Assembly: GCF_947503415.1 (NCBI RefSeq)
Contig: NZ_CANNDS010000001.1
Coordinates: forward strand, 496,001 to 560,000
Length of the DNA stretch: 64,000 nucleotides
Origin: an uncultured Tateyamaria sp.
Lineage (GTDB): Bacteria > Pseudomonadota > Alphaproteobacteria > Rhodobacterales > Rhodobacteraceae
Direction: 5' to 3'
Shown piece after piece: positions 25,892-32,328 of the stretch (position 1 is its first letter; each line of letters starts with the position of its first letter). The notes under the pieces were generated by a model. The model was not told where the DNA came from. It did no database searches and was given only the letters and a program-made list of their open reading frames with translations. The translations under genes and the position numbers were made by a program.

Positions 25892-26563
25892 ATGAACATA
25901 TTGCTTGTCGAAGACGAGACCCGCGTCGCCGATTTTATCCGACGTGGTTTGGCCGCCGAGGGGTGGTCGGTCGACCATGCCGGCGATGGTGAAGATGCGC
26001 TCGAGCATGTCGCATCCAATGCTTACGATGTGATCCTTCTCGATCTGATGCTGCCGGGTATCCAAGGCCAGGACGTGTGTCGAAAGCTGCGCGCCCGGAA
26101 ATCAACGACACCCATCCTGATGCTGACAGCGCTCGACAGCAGTGAGGAGCGGGTTGAGGGATTGAAGATAGGTGCGGACGACTACCTTCCCAAACCGTTC
26201 GACTTCGATGAACTTGTTGCACGCATAGAAGCGTTGCACCGGCGCGCAACCGGCTACGCTGTCGATGTAAGCGATACACTGATCACAAGTGGTGCACTGA
26301 GTTTTGACCGGTCTTCGCTGCAGGTCACTATTGGCGACAAGATCGTAGATTTATCAAAGAAAGAACGGGATCTTCTCCTCCTTTTCCTGACCAACAATGG
26401 TCGCGTTTTGTCGCGGGAACGTATCCTCAATTCGGTCTGGGGTCTGAACGCTGACCCTCTGACCAATGTGGTCGATGTTTATGTCGGTCGCGTCAGGCGC
26501 AAGATCGGCAGTGAGGGCGATCGGATCGTGACGCTTCGGAACGTTGGGTACAGAATGACGTGA
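25892..26563 (+). CDS. OmpR/PhoB-family response regulator
   Basis: The 223-residue product has a receiver domain (MNILLVEDETRVADFIRRGL, phosphoacceptor Asp in VILLDLMLPGIQG, Lys in DYLPKPFD) and a winged-helix DNA-binding domain (LSKKERDLLLLFLTNNGRVLSRERILNSVWG, then VDVYVGRVRRKIG). It is the partner of the preceding kinase. Members of this class bind direct repeats with 11-bp periodicity, which fits the two GTTCAT repeats upstream in this locus. Control of the VTC, EF-hand and NTPase genes by this regulator is therefore a reasonable inference. Confidence 0.92.
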   Translation: MNILLVEDETRVADFIRRGLAAEGWSVDHAGDGEDALEHVASNAYDVILLDLMLPGIQGQDVCRKLRARKSTTPILMLTALDSSEERVEGLKIGADDYLPKPFDFDELVARIEALHRRATGYAVDVSDTLITSGALSFDRSSLQVTIGDKIVDLSKKERDLLLLFLTNNGRVLSRERILNSVWGLNADPLTNVVDVYVGRVRRKIGSEGDRIVTLRNVGYRMT

Positions 26564-26842
26564 GTGCGGTTGCCTGTTCACCGACCGGAACTGGCGTATG
26601 GCCGTCGAACATGTGTAACAAAACCTGCCTGTCACCCAGTGGGCGCATTGCAGCCCGGCGCTGCTTAGGGCGCCAGATGCGTACTTGCGGGCGAGGTGGA
26701 TAAGGCCTCAAACTTGCGGGTAAATGTTACAAATGGCCATCGCGACATCATCAAAATCGGCTTAGGTCGTCATGCCCAATTATAGACAGGACTGTCGCTC
26801 CGGCAGACAGTATTCAACATGATCGATCGGCCCGAGAATTTG

Positions 26843-27361
26843 TTATCGATCGCCCTGCACCGACCTGCTGCCAATGCGCCCAGTGTGTAGGACTACCTGG
26901 GACTTGTCTCTTCGCTCACATGCACCGGCACCGGAGATCAGCACGGTCAACTCCTCGAACTTCATATCCCCCTGCTTTCGAACAAAATCGAACGCGCATC
27001 GGTGGTCGTCCTGCGCGTTAGGGAAGTCGATCACCAATCGATCTGGCAAGATGTCGGAGCCGGACGCGTTGATCTCCCCGTTTTAGTTGGGGCACCTTTG
27101 CTTCGAGGCCTTGGCGCATCGGTCCTGTTCGAACAGAATTTCGTCCAGTTACACAGTTCCGACATATCCCCGCCAGTGTCGTTGCAGGCCTATCTCAAAG
27201 CGATCCACGTTGCCGTCGTATTTCGGGAAGAAGACGCGGGCTAACCGATCAAAGGCTAGCGGCGATGAGGCAGCGAGGACATGTGGTCGCGTGGACGCTG
27301 AGGTTCGCGTCCATACCTGATCTCGTCGCCAGAACCGGTGTGCTGCCGACAATTCCAGCAC
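26843..27361 (-). pseudogene. Remnant of a type IIG/PglX-like DNA methyltransferase (tentative)
   Basis: One minus-strand frame reads through two in-frame stops (at 27149-27151 and one shortly after, before NGEINASG). Its sequence NGEINASGSDILPDRLVIDF, followed by a helix-like stretch, resembles the 'PYLNGxDIN...sxRwVIDF' block near the target-recognition part of type IIG and PglX/DrmMI-like methyltransferases. No methylase catalytic motif remains in the window. It is probably the eroded 3' part of a former restriction or phage-defence gene. The match is by eye and short. Confidence 0.35.
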
Positions 27362-27633
27362 CCATCACACGGTCAAGTTTGGTCTGGGCTTGGCGGAACT
27401 GCCGTTCAGGCTAGACCCTGTTCCGGCGCGACTGCCCAGGCACGAGGGTCGGCAAACGGATCCGGTGAATATATGGTTACGCGATCAGGTCAAAGGCGTT
27501 GTCGAAAGCCATACGAAGGCTTGAACCTGTTCTAGAATGTAAAATTCGCAGCGGCTTGTTCCCTGCGATCAATGCGTAACCGGGTGCGGTGCGGCAGTTA
27601 TCATCTCGTATGCGCTGTAGTTGAAGAGTACTT

Positions 27634-27661
27634 AACCACTTGATTAATTAACTATTTGGTT
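27634..27661. promoter_or_regulatory. AT-rich imperfect inverted repeat before the ArsR gene
   Basis: AACCA at 27634 and TGGTT at 27657 flank the AT-rich core CTTGATTAATTAACTATT, 14 bases before the ATG. The position and style fit an autoregulatory operator of the ArsR-type repressor. No SD precedes the ATG, so the mRNA may be leaderless or nearly so. Confidence 0.4.
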
Positions 27662-27674
27662 TATTAGCTTATCT

Positions 27675-28022
27675 ATGAGAAATGATGATCGCTTGGACGC
27701 TGCCTTTTCAGCGCTCGCTCACCCTACCCGGCGGGCCATCCTCGCGCGACTGGCCAAGGGCACGGCAACTGTGAACACGCTTGCGGAGCCGTTCGATATG
27801 TCGCTGCCCGCCGTGTCCAAGCACATCCGCGTGCTGGAAAGTGCAGGGCTGATCAGCCGCGAGAAGGATGCGCAGTTCCGTCTGTGCTCGCTGAATACAC
27901 AGCCGATCCAGGACATCGCCAGCTGGACCGAACAGTACCGCCATATTTGGGACGCCCGTTTTGACGTGATGGGCCAATTGCTGAACGACCTAAAGGAGAG
28001 GGACAATGAGTCAGGACAATAA
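27675..28022 (+). CDS. ArsR-family winged-helix repressor
   Basis: The protein has 115 residues and the classic ArsR/SmtB core: ALAHPTRRAILARLAKGTATVNTLAEPFDMSLPAVSKHIRVLESAGLISR. It lacks cysteine-based metal sites (only one Cys, in RLCSLN). It belongs to the group of regulators encoded just before an SRPBCC/AHSA1 protein, which usually respond to non-metal signals. It overlaps the SRPBCC gene by 17 bases and so is translationally coupled to it. No SD is seen upstream. Confidence 0.88.
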   Translation: MRNDDRLDAAFSALAHPTRRAILARLAKGTATVNTLAEPFDMSLPAVSKHIRVLESAGLISREKDAQFRLCSLNTQPIQDIASWTEQYRHIWDARFDVMGQLLNDLKERDNESGQ

Positions 28023-28503
28023 CTGGGTCCGGATCGAACGGAAATTCGACGGCCCCATTGATCTTGTGTGGAAGATGTGGACCGATCCTGCGTTGTTCAA
28101 ACAATGGTACGGGCCCAACGGCATGTCCGTGCCCACTGCGGAAATGGACGTGACCGTCGGCGGCACGCGCAAGGTTTGCATGTCCATGCGATCACCCGAA
28201 CGGTCGATGGAGATGTGGTTTACCGGTGTCTACAAAGAGGTGAACGCCCCCCGCCGTCTCGTTTACACCGAAAGCATGTGCGACGCCGATGGCACGCTGA
28301 TCTCACCCAAGTCCATGGGCATGCCCGACAGTTTCCCCGACATCACCGAGGTGATCGTGGAACTGACCGAGGACGGCGACAAGACCCGTATGGTAATGGT
28401 GCATGTCGGTGTAGAGGCGGGCACGGCAGGTGCGGGTGGATGGAACCAGGCTTTCGACAAGCTGGGAGCCTTGGCGCAATCCCTCGCTGGTGCGGCCCAG
28501 TGA
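28006..28503 (+). CDS. SRPBCC/AHSA1-family protein
   Basis: This 165-residue protein opens with NWVRIERKFDGPIDLVWKMWTDPALFKQWYGP, the typical first strand and helices of the START-like SRPBCC fold. It also contains the later pattern MEMWFTGVYKEVNAPRRLVYTES. Such proteins have a hydrophobic ligand cavity. The gene starts inside the ArsR gene with a good AAGGAG SD. The ArsR-SRPBCC pairing is very common in Proteobacteria; the ligand is unknown. Confidence 0.87.
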   Translation: MSQDNNWVRIERKFDGPIDLVWKMWTDPALFKQWYGPNGMSVPTAEMDVTVGGTRKVCMSMRSPERSMEMWFTGVYKEVNAPRRLVYTESMCDADGTLISPKSMGMPDSFPDITEVIVELTEDGDKTRMVMVHVGVEAGTAGAGGWNQAFDKLGALAQSLAGAAQ

Positions 28504-28504
28504 C

Positions 28505-29098
28505 ATGCGTGAACTTGGGGTTCTAGCGTTCGTGACCCTGGACGGGGTCATGCAATCTCCCAGCGCGCCCGAGGAAGACCCTTCGGGCGGCTTTGCAGAG
28601 GGTGGCTGGACGGCGCCCTATTGGGACGGCGTCATGCCTAATGTGGAACGCACTGCGATGGCATCGCCCTACGACATCCTGTTCGGGCGCAAGACCTATG
28701 ATATCTTTGCGGGCCACTGGCCGAACGCGCCGAAATCTGACGTGGCCGATATGCTCAATTCAGCGCGTAAATATGTGGCCACAACGCGCGGCGACGCTCT
28801 GACTTGGGAAAATTCGCAGGCGTTGGCGAACGATGTTGTGTCGGAGGTACAACGGCTGAAATCCGAAGATGGCCCGCGTCTGCAAATCCACGGTAGTGCC
28901 GCGTTGATCCAGACTTTGCTGGCGGCCGACCTGATTGATGTTTTTCAAATCTGGACATTCCCGGTCGTCGTCGGCGCAGGCAAGCGATTGTTTGAAGCTG
29001 GCGTAACGCCCCGCCGCTATGCTCTGCAAAGTGTCGAGGCTTTGGAAATCGGCGTTGTGCATCAGGTGCTCAGACGCGCAGAAGGCAACGCGCCCTGA
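28505..29098 (+). CDS. RibD C-terminal/dihydrofolate-reductase-like protein
   Basis: The product is 197 residues. RELGVLAFVTLDGVMQSPSAPEED, PYDILFGRKTYDIFAGHWPNAP and LQIHGSAALIQTLLAADLIDVFQIWTFPVVVGAGKRLFE match the RibD-C/DHFR-like family of small reductases (YyaP/YwjB type). It begins one base after the SRPBCC stop and is the third gene of the ArsR operon. Its 3' end overlaps the 3' end of the converging membrane-protein gene by 37 bases. The enzyme is probably NADPH-dependent; its substrate is not known. Confidence 0.87.
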   Translation: MRELGVLAFVTLDGVMQSPSAPEEDPSGGFAEGGWTAPYWDGVMPNVERTAMASPYDILFGRKTYDIFAGHWPNAPKSDVADMLNSARKYVATTRGDALTWENSQALANDVVSEVQRLKSEDGPRLQIHGSAALIQTLLAADLIDVFQIWTFPVVVGAGKRLFEAGVTPRRYALQSVEALEIGVVHQVLRRAEGNAP

Positions 29099-29502
29099 TC
29101 CTGACCGCGAAAGATGACCCCGAGGGCCAGTGCGAAAAGTCCAAATTGCAGGCTGAGAAACACAGTTTCCATCGCGATAAAGACCCCTGCCCCCGGCACG
29201 TTCGGTTTGGCGACAAGCGCCAGTACATGGCTTGTCCAGAAGAACAGACCCAGCAGCCCTGCAAACCGGAACGCCCGTCCGAACCCTGCCTGCCCCAGCC
29301 GAAACATCGGATAGATCGCCGCCAGCACAGCCCCTTGAATGATCATGCTGGCCAGACCGACCGCAATGTTCGGCTCTCCCTCAAAGTAGCCGAATGTCAC
29401 GTAGCGATCCGGGAACAGTACGAGGTGCCAGATGATCGCCAAGGGAAAGACGATGACCGGGTAAACGGCGGCTGCAATGAGTTGTTTGCGGATCATTGCC
29501 AT
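29062..29502 (-). CDS. Small four-helix membrane protein of unknown function
   Basis: This encodes about 146 residues with four membrane helices (LIAAAVYPVIVFPLAIIWHLVLF, IAVGLASMIIQGAVLAAIYPMF, FAGLLGLFFWTSHVLALVA, LSLQFGLFALALGVIF). The ATG at 29502 shares a base with the stop of the VOC gene (TGATG), so the two are coupled; the longer ORF start lies inside the VOC gene. The family could be DUF1761-like or a related uncharacterised group, but I cannot assign it. Confidence 0.72.
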   Translation of the reverse strand: MAMIRKQLIAAAVYPVIVFPLAIIWHLVLFPDRYVTFGYFEGEPNIAVGLASMIIQGAVLAAIYPMFRLGQAGFGRAFRFAGLLGLFFWTSHVLALVAKPNVPGAGVFIAMETVFLSLQFGLFALALGVIFRGQDQGALPSARLST

Positions 29503-29852
29503 CAGACCCCCTCTGCCCGTTTCCAAAGGGCCATAGCGCTGCCGCCCGGATCACGAATGAAACTGGCGTCACCTGCGGGGCCTTTGACATTCTCGGCAAT
29601 GATGGTCGCGCCATGGCGTTTCGCTTGGACGATGGCGGCGGGCAGATCGTCCACCTCGATGTAAGGCACCCAGCCGCTCATGCCCTCAAGCGTGTCGCAA
29701 GTCGCGGCAAAGGGTGTGTCCACCCCGTCCGCCGTCAGGAAGGTTATCGGGCCGATGACCTTCGGTTGCCAGCCAAACATAGCGTGCAGGAAGTGCGTCG
29801 TGTCATGCCGCGTTTCGGTCATGTTGTCGAACCATACGAAAGGGGATGGCAT
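29502..29852 (-). CDS. VOC-family (glyoxalase/bleomycin-resistance fold) protein
   Basis: The product is 116 residues. SPFVWFDNMTETRHDTTHFLHAMFGWQ, GWVPYIEVDDLPAAIVQAKRHGATIIAE and GDASFIRDPGGSAMALWK are characteristic of small VOC proteins that bind metals and small electrophilic or hydrophobic ligands. The ATG at 29852 has a GGAGAG SD; the ORF track adds 20 residues of promoter sequence. It diverges from the HxlR gene, with two palindromes in between, so it is likely under its control. Confidence 0.85.
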   Translation of the reverse strand: MPSPFVWFDNMTETRHDTTHFLHAMFGWQPKVIGPITFLTADGVDTPFAATCDTLEGMSGWVPYIEVDDLPAAIVQAKRHGATIIAENVKGPAGDASFIRDPGGSAMALWKRAEGV

Positions 29853-29862
29853 CAAATCTCTC

Positions 29863-29881
29863 CACTTGCAATTTGCAAGTG
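29863..29881. promoter_or_regulatory. Perfect palindrome, probable HxlR operator 1
   Basis: CACTTGCAATTTGCAAGTG is a 19-base perfect palindrome about the central T, just upstream of the VOC start and near its SD. It shares CTTGCA...TGCAAG arms with the second site 34 bases away. Confidence 0.7.
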
Positions 29882-29898
29882 CTTTGATAGCCAGTTCG

Positions 29899-29913
29899 CT
29901 TGCATATTGCAAG
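29899..29913. promoter_or_regulatory. Palindrome, probable HxlR operator 2
   Basis: CTTGCATATTGCAAG has the same arms as operator 1 with a TAT centre. The centres are about 34 bases apart, near three helical turns, which would allow cooperative binding between the divergent VOC and HxlR genes. Confidence 0.7.
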
Positions 29914-29940
29914 TGTCCTGTGATGATCTATATCTGCCTC

Positions 29941-30378
29941 ATGACAAAAACTGGCAAACCCGACTGGTCAGGATGCCCTACGCGCTATGCGGCAGGGATC
30001 GTGGGGGACAAATGGTGCTTCCTCCTGTTGCGCGATGTGCTGCTGCACGGCAAACGCACCTATCGCGAGTTTCTGGCCTCGCCCGAGGGGATTTCGACCA
30101 ATATTCTGGCCAACAGGCTGTCAAAGCTGGAAGCGCTTGGCATGTTCACGCGCGAACCGGACCCGCGCAAGGCCAGCAGCGTGTGTTACTTCCCCACCCA
30201 GAAAGCCAAGGATTTCCTGCCTGCACTTGTGTCCATGATGGTCTGGGCCACGCAATATGACGAGATGACTGAAGCACCCGCATCCTTTGCGGCCAGCTTC
30301 AACGACGACCCAAATGGCACCATCGCCTGGTACGTGGCCGAGATGGCCCGTGTGGACCGGGCGTTAAGGGGCGGGTGA
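29941..30378 (+). CDS. HxlR-family transcriptional regulator
   Basis: The 145-residue protein carries the HxlR winged helix: CPTRYAAGIVGDKWCFLLLRDVLLHGKRTYREFLASPEGISTNILANRLSKLEALGMF. Cysteines in SGCPTRY and KWCFLL could sense oxidants or electrophiles, as in HypR/QorR-type members. The ATG at 29941 follows the operator region; the ORF track extends far upstream through the VOC gene in antisense. It probably represses itself and the divergent VOC/membrane protein pair. Its 3' end overlaps the next HxlR gene by 15 bases. Confidence 0.88.
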   Translation: MTKTGKPDWSGCPTRYAAGIVGDKWCFLLLRDVLLHGKRTYREFLASPEGISTNILANRLSKLEALGMFTREPDPRKASSVCYFPTQKAKDFLPALVSMMVWATQYDEMTEAPASFAASFNDDPNGTIAWYVAEMARVDRALRGG

Positions 30379-30717
30379 CCTGTTGGTCCACCACGTGTGC
30401 ATCGAGGTAAAGACCGGCTCAAGCGCCAGACCATCCACGCTTGCCGAATACTCGACTCGTGGCGGCACCTCTGCATGGACCTTGCGCGTGACAAGACCAT
30501 CGGCCTCCAGCGCCCTGAGCTGATTGGTCAGCATGGTCTGAGTGATCCCGTCGATGGATTTGCGCAACTCGCCAAAGCGTTTGGTCCCTTGAAAGATCAG
30601 GATCTGCAGAATCAGCAGCTTCCACTTGCCGCCGATCATCCCGATCACCGTGGGGGCCGGGCATGTCTTTTGCCCCGCCTCGGACGCAGTTGCTGGGTTT
30701 GGTACGCTCTGTGTCAT
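30364..30717 (-). CDS. Second HxlR-family regulator
   Basis: The product is about 117 residues with the same winged helix: CPAPTVIGMIGGKWKLLILQILIFQGTKRFGELRKSIDGITQTMLTNQLRALEADGLV. It retains the single N-terminal cysteine (KTCPAP) used as a redox switch in some members. The ATG at 30717 is chosen because the extra 61 residues in the ORF track cover the promoter. It diverges from a glutathione S-transferase gene with a dyad in between, which suggests control of that gene. Confidence 0.87.
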   Translation of the reverse strand: MTQSVPNPATASEAGQKTCPAPTVIGMIGGKWKLLILQILIFQGTKRFGELRKSIDGITQTMLTNQLRALEADGLVTRKVHAEVPPRVEYSASVDGLALEPVFTSMHTWWTNRSPAP

Positions 30718-30739
30718 TTGGTTTTCCGCATTAGTATGA

Positions 30740-30760
30740 TTTTTGATAGTATACCAAAAA
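30740..30760. promoter_or_regulatory. Imperfect dyad between HxlR and GST genes
   Basis: TTTTTGATAGTATACCAAAAA matches its own reverse complement at most positions, with TTTTTG/CAAAAA outer arms. It lies 23 bases upstream of the HxlR start and is the likely operator for both divergent genes. Confidence 0.55.
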
Positions 30761-30833
30761 ATTCTGCCTACTTTTCTGATCATACCTTTGGGGCTAGGCC
30801 TGTGCAAACACGCGGCCGCAAAGGATATGTGAC

Positions 30834-31493
30834 ATGACCCTCGAATTTTGGACGGTAAGTGGGGCACCCAGCCCATGGCGGGTGGCTTTGGCAATGGCAT
30901 TCAAGGGCCTGACCTATGACATGCACATGCTGTCGGCCGCCCGGAAAGAGCATAAGGCCGACGCCTATCTTGCCCTCAATCCACGCGGCACAGTTCCAAC
31001 GTTGAAGGCAGGGGACCACACGCTTGGGCATTCCATCGCGATTCTGGCGTGGCTTGATCGTATGCACCCGACCCCGCCTCTGTTTGGACAAACGCCCGAA
31101 GATGCAGCGACGATCTGGCAGCGCACGATGGAGATTTTTGATCACCTGCCGCCCGCGACAAGCGGCGTGCTTTCGCCCATCTTCTTTGATGGTGCCACGC
31201 GGGCCACAGATGCGTTGCACACCGCGGCCGACACGCTTCGGGCCGAGCTGTCTTATCTCTCAGGTCTGTTGGCCGATGACCCGTTCCTGTCGGGGGCGCA
31301 TCCGGGCGCTGCGGATGCGGTGGCTTTTCCTCATGTCCGCCTCTTGCAACGCGCAATCGATACAAATCCGCAGCTCATGCAGGCGCTGAGGTTTTCTGCC
31401 TTGCCAGCCGACATCGCGGCGTGGGTCACGCGGATCGAGGCGTTGCCTGGCGTGGAACAGACCTTTCCGCCCCATTGGTCGGAAGCCGCGTAA
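30834..31493 (+). CDS. Glutathione S-transferase family protein
   Basis: This 219-residue protein has an N-terminal thioredoxin-like domain (LEFWTVSGAPSPWRVALAMAFKGLTYD, LNPRGTVPTL and the gamma-glutamyl-binding LGHSIAILAWLD in place of the usual ES-AI). A helical C-terminal domain follows, with DDPFLSGAHPGAADAVAFPHV. It likely conjugates or reduces electrophiles using glutathione in the cytosol. The residue at the usual catalytic Ser/Cys position lies in SGAPSPW. It sits in an apparent electrophile/oxidant-response neighbourhood, divergent from an HxlR regulator. Confidence 0.87.
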   Translation: MTLEFWTVSGAPSPWRVALAMAFKGLTYDMHMLSAARKEHKADAYLALNPRGTVPTLKAGDHTLGHSIAILAWLDRMHPTPPLFGQTPEDAATIWQRTMEIFDHLPPATSGVLSPIFFDGATRATDALHTAADTLRAELSYLSGLLADDPFLSGAHPGAADAVAFPHVRLLQRAIDTNPQLMQALRFSALPADIAAWVTRIEALPGVEQTFPPHWSEAA

Positions 31494-31504
31494 GGAGGAG
31501 CCCC

Positions 31505-31963
31505 ATGACCTCACCGAACTACAAGAAATCGATCATGGTTACGGCGGATGCGGCGCAGGCCTTTGACGCTGTGACGTCGGGGGTGGCGCATTGGTGGACC
31601 CGCCCCGACCAACCGCTGCGCCAGATCGGGGATCGGGCGAAATTCTCTTTCCCGCCCGGCCAGTCGTATTGGACGTTTGAATTGACGGGTGCAGACAAAC
31701 CGTCTCGTGTCGAGTGGACCTGCGTGGACGCGCTGCACATCCACGAAGGCCAGCCCAAGGCGATTGAAACCGAGTGGTTGGGCACGCAGGTCTTCTGGGA
31801 CATCCACACAGATGCGGGCGGCACACGGATTGACCTTGAACACGCCGGGTTGACCCCGCAGCTTTTGTGCTATGACATCTGCGAAGCTGGATGGGACATG
31901 TTCTTTCTGGGCAGCTTGCAGCAATACCTCGACACCGGCCAAGGCGCGCCGCATCGGGTTTGA
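31505..31963 (+). CDS. SRPBCC-domain protein
   Basis: The product is 152 residues with the START-like pattern KKSIMVTADAAQAFDAVTSGVAHWWTRPDQ and a C-terminal helix GWDMFFLGSLQQYLDTGQG. It starts 11 bases after the GST stop with a very strong SD (AAGGAGGAG), so it belongs to the GST operon. It is distinct from the SRPBCC protein at 28.0 kb. Its ligand is unknown. Confidence 0.84.
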   Translation: MTSPNYKKSIMVTADAAQAFDAVTSGVAHWWTRPDQPLRQIGDRAKFSFPPGQSYWTFELTGADKPSRVEWTCVDALHIHEGQPKAIETEWLGTQVFWDIHTDAGGTRIDLEHAGLTPQLLCYDICEAGWDMFFLGSLQQYLDTGQGAPHRV

Positions 31964-32328
31964 AGTCAAATCATGTGATTGGACTCCAAGCCTGCTAACC
32001 GCCTTTTGGCCCGGACGCACGACACGTATGCGGTGGTTGCCGCGAGAGCGATTGCGGAGTGGAAAACCTTGGAACATCGAGCATGGTATGATGCGAACAG
32101 ATACCAGTTCTTCAGGTTGTCGAATACAATTGAAGTGCGATCGCACCGTGTGTGTCTGCGGTTGTCATACCAGGCAATTTTGACTCCGGTGCTGATCGCC
32201 CTGAAGGTGCTTTCAATTCCAGAAATGGCGCAAACCATTCCAAGGCGCGCTCCGGACGTTTAGCAACGAAACTTTTGCGCGATTGTCCGAAGTCTGCTTT
32301 GTGGTGGCTGCTGTTTTCACCCGCCGGT
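31964..32328. other. Intergenic stretch with no visible gene
   Basis: These 365 bases lie between the plus-strand SRPBCC gene and the minus-strand giant gene, both of which end here. I see short shadow ORFs only. There is no convincing terminator with a T-run on either side. Confidence 0.5.

Larger units (their letters stand above)
26564..27674. other. Gene-poor region with a decayed gene
   Basis: No intact gene is supported in these 1.1 kb. The only coding trace is a minus-strand frame around 26843-27361 that resembles part of a restriction/modification methyltransferase (separate entry). The right end is AT-rich and carries the ArsR promoter with arms AACCA...TGGTT at 27634-27661. Confidence 0.5.
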
